A stretch of 32,044 bases of DNA from Halobacteriales archaeon SW_9_67_24. GTDB lineage: Archaea > Halobacteriota > Halobacteria > Halobacteriales > Halococcaceae. This document shows positions 24,123 to 32,044 of the stretch, piece by piece. The stretch covers positions 1 to 32,044 of the forward strand of contig PXSV01000080.1 in NCBI GenBank assembly GCA_003022685.1, in the 5' to 3' direction. Below the pieces are notes generated by a model, which saw nothing but the letters and a program-made list of their open reading frames with translations, had not been told where the DNA came from and searched no databases. The first letter of the stretch is position 1. Every line of letters begins with the position of its first letter. The position numbers and the translations under genes are program-made.

Positions 24123-26239
24123 AAGAGCTAGAACGCGACCTCGGGCTGCCGTCCGTCCTCGCGATCAGTATCGGGGCCATGATCGGGAGTGGGATATTCA
24201 TCCTGCCAGCGCTCGCGCTCGAGATCGCCGGGCCGGCAGTGATACTCGCGTATCTGATCGCCGGGCTCCTCGTGGTGCCGGCCGCCCTCTCGAAGTCGGA
24301 GATGGCGACCGCGATGCCCGAGGCCGGCGGGACCTACATCTACATCGAGCGGGGAATGGGTCCGTTGCTCGGCACCATCGCCGGCGTCGGAACGTGGTTC
24401 TCGCTTTCGTTCAAAGGCGCACTCGCGCTCGTGGGTGGGGTTCCGTACCTCCTCTTGCTGTTCGATCTTCCACTCAAGCCGGTTGCTCTCGGGCTCGCTG
24501 CGGTGCTGATACTCATCAATATCGTCGGCGCGAAGCAGACGGGGCGGCTACAGGTCGCGATCGTCGTCGTCATGTTGGCTGCCCTCGGTTGGTTCACCGC
24601 TGGGAGCGCACCCAACGTCCAGTCGGGCAACTATATCGGCTTCTTCGATACCGGGGTCGGTGGACTCCTTGCTGCAACCGGCTTGGTGTTCGTCTCGTAC
24701 GCTGGCGTCACGAAGGTTGCGAGCGTGGCCGAAGAGGTCGAAGATCCGGGTCGCAACATTCCGCTCGGCATCCTCGGTTCGCTCGCGTTCACGACACTCC
24801 TGTACGTGGCTATCGTGGCGGTATTGGTCGGAGTAACGGAACCAGGAAGCGTCGCCGGATCGCTGACGCCGGTAGCGGTCGCCGCAGAATCGACGCTCGG
24901 CCGGATCGGTGTCATCGCGGTCATTCTCGCAGCCATCCTCGCGCTCGTTTCGACGGCCAATGCGGGCATCCTCTCCTCGTCTCGTTACCCGTTTGCCATG
25001 AGCCGGGACGATCTCGCGCCACCGTCTCTCTCGTCGATAAGCGATCGCTTCGGGACCCCCGTGACCTCGATCACGCTCACCGGGGCCGTGCTGTTGGTAC
25101 TCATCGCGTTCGTCCCGATCCTCGAAATCGCGAAGCTCGCCAGCGCGTTCCAGATCCTCGTGTTCGGACTCATCAATCTGGCCGTAGTCGCCTTCCGTGA
25201 GGGCAGCAAAGAGTACGAACCGGAGTTCACCTCGCCACTATACCCGTGGATCCAGGGGTTCGGTGCCATCACGAGCGCACTCTTGCTCACACAGATGGGA
25301 ACTGTTGCACTCATCGGAGCAGCCGTCATCATTCTCGGGAGTATCGGCTGGTATGTCATGTATGTTCGACCGCGGGTCAACCGCGAAGGGGTGGCGACGG
25401 ATGCGGTTCGGCGACGAGTGGGAAGAACACTGGTCACGGAAACGGAATCCGCAATAGACGACGGACCCCGCGAGGTTCTCGTCGCACTCACGAAGGACAT
25501 CGGTGAGCAACGCGAACGATCACTGATTGCCATTGCGGCCGATCTGATCCGCTCGGATGGTGGCAGTGTCGTGGTCGTTCGGTTTCAGGAAGTCCCCGAC
25601 CAAGCCCCGCTCACCGAGGACATAGCAGTACAGTCATCGTCCGATGTTTCGTTCGAAACCCGAATCAAAGCGTTTTCGACGGAGTTGGATGTCGACATCG
25701 AAGCCGACGAGATCGTCAGCCACGATACGAAACACGCAGTCGTCAACTTCGCGGACGCTCGGGGGGTAGGCACGATCATCACCGAAAACGAGCCGCTTCG
25801 GGTCCGATCCCAACTGCTCGGCTACGACCATCCAGACCGCGTCGTTCTTTCCGGGAAGGGTGGATCGTACTCACCGTTATCGGTGAACGTCGCCGAGGCC
25901 ATTACTGTCGCAAACCAGGGAGAGCTCACGCTTTGGACGCCCGCTGATCGCGAGGGGGCCGACCAGTACAATCGCACGCTCGACGACTATCGGGCTGAAA
26001 TCACGGAGATGCTCTCCGTTCCGGTGCATGCTGAATCGATTCGGGCCGACGGTGGGAGTCGGTCGGACTCCGACGTGGTAGTGTACCGCGGAACTACCGA
26101 ACGAGTTCGGAGCACCGTATTCGGTACTCGTCCGATCATCCCGAGTACAGGTTGTACGACGATCGCGGTGTATCCCCACGAATCACGGCGGCCGCGATTC
26201 GTGCGTCGGCTGCTCGAGCAGATCACGTATGGATTCTAA
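24119..26239 (+). CDS. APC family amino acid permease fused to C-terminal UspA-like domain(s)
   Basis: MKELERDLGLPSVLAISIGAMIGSGIFILPALALEIAGPAVILAYLIAGLLVVPAALSKSEMATAMPEAGGTYIYIERGMG plus cytoplasmic USP-like tail; ATGA overlap with the TrkA-N gene. Confidence 0.87.
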   Translation: MKELERDLGLPSVLAISIGAMIGSGIFILPALALEIAGPAVILAYLIAGLLVVPAALSKSEMATAMPEAGGTYIYIERGMGPLLGTIAGVGTWFSLSFKGALALVGGVPYLLLLFDLPLKPVALGLAAVLILINIVGAKQTGRLQVAIVVVMLAALGWFTAGSAPNVQSGNYIGFFDTGVGGLLAATGLVFVSYAGVTKVASVAEEVEDPGRNIPLGILGSLAFTTLLYVAIVAVLVGVTEPGSVAGSLTPVAVAAESTLGRIGVIAVILAAILALVSTANAGILSSSRYPFAMSRDDLAPPSLSSISDRFGTPVTSITLTGAVLLVLIAFVPILEIAKLASAFQILVFGLINLAVVAFREGSKEYEPEFTSPLYPWIQGFGAITSALLLTQMGTVALIGAAVIILGSIGWYVMYVRPRVNREGVATDAVRRRVGRTLVTETESAIDDGPREVLVALTKDIGEQRERSLIAIAADLIRSDGGSVVVVRFQEVPDQAPLTEDIAVQSSSDVSFETRIKAFSTELDVDIEADEIVSHDTKHAVVNFADARGVGTIITENEPLRVRSQLLGYDHPDRVVLSGKGGSYSPLSVNVAEAITVANQGELTLWTPADREGADQYNRTLDDYRAEITEMLSVPVHAESIRADGGSRSDSDVVVYRGTTERVRSTVFGTRPIIPSTGCTTIAVYPHESRRPRFVRRLLEQITYGF

Positions 26240-26399
26240 TAGTGATATAAAAGAACAATCAGCCGGCTACTTAGGGGGAAAGCTATTCGTTCGTCTATCC
26301 TCATAGTCTAACATTCACAGACGGCCGTACATAATAGACCCAGCTAACCGATCTCAGGCAGTTTATAAAAAGAGATCGAATCGGCGCTATCGCCAGGTC

Positions 26400-26957
26400 T
26401 CAGTGGGTCGCTTCTTCGAGCACGAGGGTGTCGTCTTCGAGGTAGTGTTCGAGGTGGTGGGCGTACTCCTCGTAGTCGGCGATCGCTCCCCGAAAGACTT
26501 CCTCGGAGGTGTAGTCGCCGAGGTTGTTCGTGAGCTCGATGTGATCGCGCATCCGCTGGATGATGTCGCTGAACATCACCATATCGTTGTAGAGCGACGT
26601 TCGGACGTCGTAGACGTCCTCGCCCTCGAACTCCACGTAACTGTGCTCGGCGAGGTTCACGGGGCCGGCGACCGGGACGCCTCCGAGCGCCTGGGCGCGC
26701 TCGGCGATCACGTCCGAGTGGTGCTCGACGGCCTCGTAGGCCTCTTCGAGGAAGCGGTGAACTTCGAGGAACTCCGCGCCCTCGACGTTCCAGTGGTGTT
26801 TCTTGAGCTGGTGGTACAGCACGTACGACGACGCGAGGTCGGCGTTCAGCGCGTCGATGATCTGCTCGGCCCGCTCGCCCTCGATCCGGAGCGCCGGCGA
26901 TTCCTCGACGGTCCCGAACTCCTGGCGGAGTCGTGCGTCGGATTCCTGGCTGCTCAT
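26400..26957 (-). CDS. dpsA: Dps family DNA protection / ferritin-like protein
   Basis: ALNADLASSYVLYHQLKKHHWNVEGAEFLEVHRFLEEAYEAVEHHSDVIAERAQALGGVPVA...HHLEHYLEDDTLV; closely resembles halobacterial DpsA. ATG at 26957 or 26993. Confidence 0.9.
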   Translation of the reverse strand: MSSQESDARLRQEFGTVEESPALRIEGERAEQIIDALNADLASSYVLYHQLKKHHWNVEGAEFLEVHRFLEEAYEAVEHHSDVIAERAQALGGVPVAGPVNLAEHSYVEFEGEDVYDVRTSLYNDMVMFSDIIQRMRDHIELTNNLGDYTSEEVFRGAIADYEEYAHHLEHYLEDDTLVLEEATH

Positions 26958-27201
26958 TGCATCCTCAGCTACGGCCCCCGTCCACTTAGTCATTGCTATC
27001 AAGAAAAATCGCTTTCGGGTAGCCAAAACAAAGTTCGCGCTTTCCCGGTCCGATCGGTCGGCGCTCGACGGCCGCCGGCGATGCGGTGAGCACGACCCGT
27101 ATCGGGTCGCGGAACAGGCTGCCGGGGGTGACAAACTTTAACATACTTCGGCCCGTTCGTTCGAGTGTCGAGTGAAAACGACGGCAGCAACCCAGACAAC
27201 A

Positions 27202-27375
27202 ATGAGCACGTCCCCGCACGAGACTCCCTCCGAGTCGTCCGATGACGCGCCAGTGACGGCCGAACGCATCGCCGCCTTCGAGCGCGACGACGGCGCGGTC
27301 GTCGTCTACGACGAGCGCGAGCACACGGCGTGGATCCAATCGAGCGGCGCGGTCGACATCGAGGAAGCGCGCTGA
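27202..27375 (+). CDS. Small haloarchaeal hypothetical protein (DUF7331-like)
   Basis: MSTSPHETPSESSDDAPVTAERIAAFERDDGAVVVYDEREHTAWIQSSGAVDIEEAR. Confidence 0.6.
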   Translation: MSTSPHETPSESSDDAPVTAERIAAFERDDGAVVVYDEREHTAWIQSSGAVDIEEAR

Positions 27376-27413
27376 CCCGTAGCGTTTTCTCGCCGGCAGT
27401 GTGAGCGACCGGT

Positions 27414-27887
27414 ATGCATCCCCGAGCACGTTCGTTCGCCGAGCGCGCCGCCGCCGAACACGATCTCGAGGTCGACGTCCACGAGTTCCCCGAAGGCACG
27501 AAAACGGCGGCCGACGCCGCCGACGCGATCGGGTGTGACGTCGCCCAGATCGCCAGCTCGCTCGCTTTCCATGCACCTGGCCTCGTCGTCGTGGTCACGA
27601 GCGGGGCCAATCGTGTGAGTGAGGGCCACCTCGCCGAGCTGCGGGACGTTCCGGAGAACGAGGTGGGGATGGCCGACGCCGACGACGTGCGCGAGGCGCT
27701 CGGCTGGTCGATCGGCGGCGTCCCGCCCTTTTGTCACGAAACGGACGTACCAGTGTATCTCGACGAGACGCTCACCGGGTTCGAGACGGTCTGGGCCGCC
27801 GCCGGCACCCCCGAAGCGGTGTTCCCGATCGCACCGGACCGACTCGAAACACTTGCGGGCGCGCAGTCGGTCGACGTGACCGAGTGA
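27414..27887 (+). CDS. YbaK/aminoacyl-tRNA deacylase family protein
   Basis: FPEGTKTAADAADAIGCDVAQIASSLAFHAPGLVVVVTSGANRV...SIGGVPPFCHETDVPVYLDETLTGFETVWAAAGTPEAVFPIAPDRL. Confidence 0.87.
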   Translation: MHPRARSFAERAAAEHDLEVDVHEFPEGTKTAADAADAIGCDVAQIASSLAFHAPGLVVVVTSGANRVSEGHLAELRDVPENEVGMADADDVREALGWSIGGVPPFCHETDVPVYLDETLTGFETVWAAAGTPEAVFPIAPDRLETLAGAQSVDVTE

Positions 27888-27952
27888 CGAAACGCTCCTG
27901 ATCCGCCACGCGTCGGCACAACGCAGATACCCTTCCGCGTCGAACCCGTCGT

Positions 27953-28678
27953 GTGAGCGAGCAACGCTACCTCCCCGACGACGAGTACACCCGCGAGTTC
28001 GAAGCCGAGGTGACGAGCGTCGACGAGACGGATCGTACCGCCGTCCTCGACGGCACCTACTTCTACAAGGAGGGCGGCGGCCAGCCCGCCGATCACGGGA
28101 GCCTCTCGTGGGACGACAGCTCGGCGCGCGTGGTCGACGTCCGTCAGGATCACGGCGAGATCCGCCACACCCTGGAGGGCGATCTCCCCGAGCCGGGCAC
28201 GACGGTCCACGGCGATCTCGACTGGGACCGACGCTACGCCCACATGCGGTATCACACCGCCCAGCACGTCGTCTCGAAGGTCGTGCTCGACGAGTTCGAT
28301 GCGAGCACGGCCGGCAACCAGATTCACGCCGACCGCGCCAGGATCGACTTCGAGCCCGCACACTTCGACGCCGAGGACTTGCGAACGATCGAACGACTGT
28401 CGAACGACCTGATCGAGCGGGACCTCCCGGTCGAGAAGTCCCGCCGGTCGCGCGATGCGCTCGAAGCCGAGACCCCCGATGGCCGGACGAACCTCGATCT
28501 CGTTCCCGATCACGTCGACCCGCTCCGGGCGGTCACGATCGGCGACGTCGACGTCTGCCCGTGTGGCGGGACCCACGTCGACAACCTCGGCGAACTCGGC
28601 GAAATCGAGATCGTCGAGCGCACCTCGAAAGGGGCGGACGTCGAGCGGATCGAGTTCGTGCTCGCCGATCCCGACTGA
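27953..28678 (+). CDS. Alanyl-tRNA editing protein (AlaX-like)
   Basis: FYKEGGGQPADHG, MRYHTAQHVVSKVV (HxxxH), VCPCGGTHVDNLGELGEIEI (CxxxH); GTG start at 27953. Confidence 0.88.
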   Translation: MSEQRYLPDDEYTREFEAEVTSVDETDRTAVLDGTYFYKEGGGQPADHGSLSWDDSSARVVDVRQDHGEIRHTLEGDLPEPGTTVHGDLDWDRRYAHMRYHTAQHVVSKVVLDEFDASTAGNQIHADRARIDFEPAHFDAEDLRTIERLSNDLIERDLPVEKSRRSRDALEAETPDGRTNLDLVPDHVDPLRAVTIGDVDVCPCGGTHVDNLGELGEIEIVERTSKGADVERIEFVLADPD

Positions 28679-28750
28679 CATTCCGCCGGTCACACTCCAT
28701 CCGCCCGAAACCCGGGAACCGTTTTTATCCGTTGCGCCCCGAAAGTGTTC

Positions 28751-29047
28751 ATGCGCGAAGCGGACGAGGACGCGACGACGCGCCAGCGGATCGCGGCGTA
28801 CCTTCGCGGGGAGACGGCACCGCCTGGCGTCCTCGCGGAGGAATTCGCGATCACGACCGGGGCGGCGCTGGACCACGTCGAGCACATCGCCCAGTCGCTC
28901 GAAACCGAGGACGAACAGCTCCTCGTCGCCCCGCCGGAGTGTCGCGACTGCGGGTTTTCGGCGTTCGACGACCACGCGAACCGCCCCTCACGGTGTCCCG
29001 AATGTCGGAGCGAATCGATCGAGGAACCGCTCTTTCGGATCGAGTGA
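28751..29047 (+). CDS. Predicted transcriptional regulator, HTH plus zinc ribbon
   Basis: TTRQRIAAYLRGETAPPGVLAEEFAITTGAALDHVEHIAQSL then CRDCGFSAFDDHANRPSRCPECRSESIEEPLFRIE (CxxC...CxxC). Confidence 0.78.
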   Translation: MREADEDATTRQRIAAYLRGETAPPGVLAEEFAITTGAALDHVEHIAQSLETEDEQLLVAPPECRDCGFSAFDDHANRPSRCPECRSESIEEPLFRIE

Positions 29048-29091
29048 GCGAGCGTCGCGAGCGCCGCGGGAACCGAATTTCGAGAAGGGCG

Positions 29092-29508
29092 TCAGGTCCC
29101 CGAGAAGTCGATCCGCCCGCGCGAGGAGAGGTCGTGCTCGCCCGACGGCCCGAGCTTCTCGAACTCGTAGTCGGGTTCCGTGAGGTAGACCGCGCCGTCC
29201 GCCACGGCGACATCGACGGTTTCGAGCGTCGCACCCTCGCAGGGACCGGTCGTGCAGTAGCCCGTCCCCTGCTCGAACAGCGCGCCGTGGCGCTGACAGA
29301 GGAGTTCGCCGTCGCGCATCGCTGCCCCATCGCCCGAATCAAGCCTGACGTCGGTCCAGTGTTGGCAGTGATTCCGATACGCCGCAACCTCGTCGGCGAG
29401 CTTCGTCAGAATTGCTTCTTCCCGGTCGAACCCATCGCGGATCGTGAAGAGGAGCGTGCCGTCGGCGGGGACCTCGTCGAGGGCGGCGATCCGGCTCGCG
29501 GCGTCCAT
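29092..29508 (-). CDS. Rieske [2Fe-2S] domain protein
   Basis: YRNHCQHWTDVRL ... LLCQRHGALFEQGTGYCTTGPC: CxH...CxxH Rieske ligands; ATG at 29508. Confidence 0.82.
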   Translation of the reverse strand: MDAASRIAALDEVPADGTLLFTIRDGFDREEAILTKLADEVAAYRNHCQHWTDVRLDSGDGAAMRDGELLCQRHGALFEQGTGYCTTGPCEGATLETVDVAVADGAVYLTEPDYEFEKLGPSGEHDLSSRGRIDFSGT

Positions 29509-29537
29509 GCCGATCGTGCGTCCCCGATCGGTTTGAA

Positions 29538-30304
29538 TCACTCGTAGTGTGCCCGCTCGATCCGCTCGTCGAACAGCCGCGAGAGCAATCGCGTCACCGG
29601 TCCGCCGCCGACCGCGACCCCGTCGGCGCGCGCGATCGGTCGGAGCTCCCACGTCGTGTTGGTGAGGAAGGCTTCGTCGGCCTCACGGACGTCGGCGGTC
29701 GTGTACGTGCCGGTTTCGACGGGGAACTCCTCGCCGGCGGCGAGATCGAGCACGACCGATCGCGTGATCCCGTCGAGCAGCGCTCCGTCGGTGCGTGGCG
29801 TCTTGAGCGTTCCCTCCTCGACGAGGAAGACGTTGCTCGTCGCGCCCTCCGTGAGGTTCCCCTCGCCGTCGCGCACCAGGGCTTCGTCGGCTCGGTATTC
29901 CTCGTTCGCCGCTCGCCGGAGTTCGAGCCGCGCGAGGATCCCGTCGAGGTAGTTGTGGGTCTTGGCGTCGCTCGGCACCGCCGCGTCCGGCACCGCGCGG
30001 GTCTTCACTGTCTGAACCGTCGCCGGCCCGTCCCACACCGATTCGCCGGCAAGGCCGCCCCGCGGGAGCTCCTCGACGATGATTCCCGGACCCGCTCCCG
30101 GAGGTCGTCGGGCACCGCGTCGGCGAAGCCCAGTTGTTCGGCGGTCCGGCGGAGCCGCGCCTCGTGGGCGTCCCACTCGAAAATCGACCCGCCGTAGGCT
30201 CGGAGGGTCTCGAACGCGGCGTCGCCGTAGCGAAACCCCCGGTCGCGGACGTTCACGCTCGCCTCGTCGGCGGGCACGAGGTCGCCGTCGACGTGATACT
30301 TCAT
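29538..30304 (-). pseudogene. Aminotransferase class IV (PabC/IlvE-like), disrupted by an apparent internal deletion plus frameshift
   Basis: N-part MKYHVDGDLVPADEASVNVRDRGFRYGDAAFETLRAYGGSIFEWDAHEARLRRTAEQLGFADAVPDDLRERVRE (ATG 30304) and C-part IIVEELPRGGLAGESVWDGPATVQTVKTRAVPDAAVPSDAKTHNYLDGILARLELR...EGNLTEGATSNVFLVEEG in different frames; the expected AYVRLSVTRG segment is absent. Confidence 0.8.
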
Positions 30305-30371
30305 CGATCGTCTCCCCGCCGGAGCGCCCCGTGCTGTCGGCAGTGTCGGGTCGTGGCCACTCGCACGCCGA

Positions 30372-31169
30372 CTACTGCCGGCGCGCCTTCGCGCGCTCGG
30401 TCCAGCGCTCCAGCCGGCTCGCGGAGATGTCGGTTTCGTCGGCGATCGCCTCGGGATCGGCGTCGGCGAGGTCGGCGACGGTCTCGACGCCGGCGGCTTC
30501 GAGCTGTTCGGCGTAGGAGGGGCCGATCCCCTTGAGCACGTCCACGTCGTGTTCGGCGGCATCGTCGCTCGGGTCCGCCCCGGTCGGCCCGGCTGCCTCG
30601 GCGTTCTCGGCCGCCGAGATCGACTCGTTCGCCTCCTCGGTGATCGAACCGGTCGATCCCGCCGCATCGCCACCGGCCGCAGCGCTCTCGTCGGCGTGGT
30701 CGGTCGCGCCGGCCGCGTCGTCGGCAACGGTGTCGCTCCCGTGTCCCTCATCGGTCGTGCCGGTCTCGGGTTCCTCGCCACCCGATTCGGTCGTCCCGGC
30801 ATCCCCGCTCAGATCGGGTTCCGTCGTCGATCCCCCCTCGACCTCGCCGCCGGAGTCCCGCCCCACCACCTCGCCCGGCTCCGCGCCGCCCTCGGCGTCC
30901 GCGTCGACCATCGACTCGGTCGATCCCGCGGCGTCGCCCCCTGTAGCTGCCGGTTCGTCCACGCCGGCGTCGCCCTCGTCGTGGTCCCCATCGCTCGTGT
31001 CCGTGCCCTTCACCGCCTCCTCGGACCCCGTTTCGACGCTCGCCCCCGAATCGTGGTCGCCCGGCTCGTGTTCGACCGTCACGCCGCCACGGTCGTCGTT
31101 CGACCGCTCGTCGCTCGAGTCCCGACCGTCGATACCAAGAATCGACTTGATCGTATCCAGCAGCGTCAT
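30372..31169 (-). CDS. Helix-hairpin-helix domain protein with long acidic low-complexity region
   Basis: C-terminal DVLKGIGPSYAEQLEAAGVETVADLADADPEAIADETDISASRLERWTERAKAR (HhH); middle D/E/G/T-rich with two copies of GGDAAGST(E/G)S. Confidence 0.82.
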   Translation of the reverse strand: MTLLDTIKSILGIDGRDSSDERSNDDRGGVTVEHEPGDHDSGASVETGSEEAVKGTDTSDGDHDEGDAGVDEPAATGGDAAGSTESMVDADAEGGAEPGEVVGRDSGGEVEGGSTTEPDLSGDAGTTESGGEEPETGTTDEGHGSDTVADDAAGATDHADESAAAGGDAAGSTGSITEEANESISAAENAEAAGPTGADPSDDAAEHDVDVLKGIGPSYAEQLEAAGVETVADLADADPEAIADETDISASRLERWTERAKARRQ

Positions 31170-31193
31170 GAGTGATGCTATCTCCCTCGGGAC

Positions 31194-31991
31194 TTAAATA
31201 CGTGCCCGAAGCGCTTCGTTCATCGCGTCCACTGGAGCGTCCCGACCGGTCCACCGCTCGAACGCCGCGACGCCCTGGTACAGCAGCATCCACCCGCCGT
31301 CGATCGTCGTCGCGCCCGTCGCCGCGGCCTCGCGCAGCAGTCGCGTCTCGATCGGCGTGTACACCGCGTCGAGCACGGCGAGATCGGCATGAAGCGTTTC
31401 GGGGGGAACCGGCGTCTCGTCGCTCTCCATCCCGACGCTCGTGGCGTTCACCAGAACGTCGGCGTCGGGAACGAGCGCTTCGAGCGCGTCGAGGCCGTGC
31501 CCGCTCGCACCGTCGACCTCGTCGGCGAGGTCGTGTGCGCGCTCCACCGTGCGGTTGGCAATCACGACGTCCATTCCCCTATCGGCGAGCGCGAACGCCG
31601 CCGCACGGCCCGCCCCGCCAGCGCCGACGACGACCGCTCGTCCGTCGAGCGCGACATCGTGGTGGGCGAACGCCCGTCTGACGCCGGCGGCGTCGGTGTT
31701 GTGGCCCGTCGGTTTTCGTCCACTGAAATCGACCGTGTTGACCGCGCCGATCCGCGCCGCGAGGTCGTCGGGGTCGACGAGGGCGAGGACGTCCTGCTTG
31801 AACGGGATGGTGACGTTCAGCCCCTGGATGCCGAGTGCGCTTGCACCCACGATGGCATCCTCGATGTCCTCGGTATCGGGCTCGAACGTCACGTACCGCG
31901 CGTCGATCCCGCGTTCTTCGTAGGCCGCCTCGTGCATCGGCGGCGACAGCGAGTGGGAAACGGGGTTGCCGAGTAGCCCGAACACCTGCAT
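31194..31991 (-). CDS. aroE: Shikimate dehydrogenase
   Basis: [37 protein letters not shown]...[13 protein letters not shown]...[11 protein letters not shown]...[15 protein letters not shown]...NATSVGM. Confidence 0.93.
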   Translation of the reverse strand: MQVFGLLGNPVSHSLSPPMHEAAYEERGIDARYVTFEPDTEDIEDAIVGASALGIQGLNVTIPFKQDVLALVDPDDLAARIGAVNTVDFSGRKPTGHNTDAAGVRRAFAHHDVALDGRAVVVGAGGAGRAAAFALADRGMDVVIANRTVERAHDLADEVDGASGHGLDALEALVPDADVLVNATSVGMESDETPVPPETLHADLAVLDAVYTPIETRLLREAAATGATTIDGGWMLLYQGVAAFERWTGRDAPVDAMNEALRARI

Positions 31992-32044
31992 GGAAGCACG
32001 CTCGCGGCACGGCCCGATAAGCGCGGTGGTCGGCCGCTAACGGG

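Noticed and set aside
26957-27134. N-terminal extension of DpsA to 27134
   Set aside because: The extension is basic and low-complexity and runs into the divergent promoter region; DpsA homologs start near MSSQ.
1-32044. tRNA, rRNA or CRISPR array
   Set aside because: No cloverleaf-like TPsiC/anticodon patterns, conserved rRNA stretches or regular direct repeats were noticed by eye; a tRNAscan-SE/Infernal/CRISPR search would be needed to be certain.

Overview
This window is a high-GC haloarchaeal chromosomal segment. The evidence is an acidic proteome, Tat/lipoprotein signals, leaderless-type starts and haloarchaeal family architectures. Gene order from left to right: (1) an iron-type ABC transporter locus on the minus strand (solute-binding protein, fused permease, ATPase, translationally coupled GT39-like membrane glycosyltransferase), next to an RGP/glucan-protein-synthase-like glycosyltransferase; (2) a two-gene minus-strand operon encoding a dockerin-bearing triple-repeat secreted protein and a cohesin-like secreted protein; (3) ATP-dependent DNA ligase, MBL-fold exonuclease and SOUL protein; (4) a SWIM zinc-finger protein; (5) a PHA/acyl-CoA cluster (PhaB-like reductase, propionyl-CoA carboxylase beta, two-subunit haloarchaeal-type beta-ketothiolase with Ser in place of the nucleophilic Cys); (6) a small protein directly under an iron-box palindrome; (7) a CaCA antiporter with a frameshift; (8) a divergent Lrp / TrkA-N + APC-USP permease module with two palindromes; (9) DpsA, two tRNA trans-editing factors, a Rieske protein, a damaged class IV aminotransferase, a HhH protein and AroE. 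The observations I rate highest are: three near-identical TTAGG-n4-CCTAA palindromes linking the ABC locus, the RGP-like enzyme and an uncharacterised small ORF; the linked cohesin-like/dockerin pair, including an exact five-copy 17-aa repeat; and coding lesions in three genes (ABC ATPase missing its Walker A plus a 3' frameshift, CaCA antiporter, class IV aminotransferase), which are either real pseudogenes or assembly errors. No rRNA, tRNA, CRISPR array or transposase gene was recognised. All family assignments come from reading the sequence; no searches were run.
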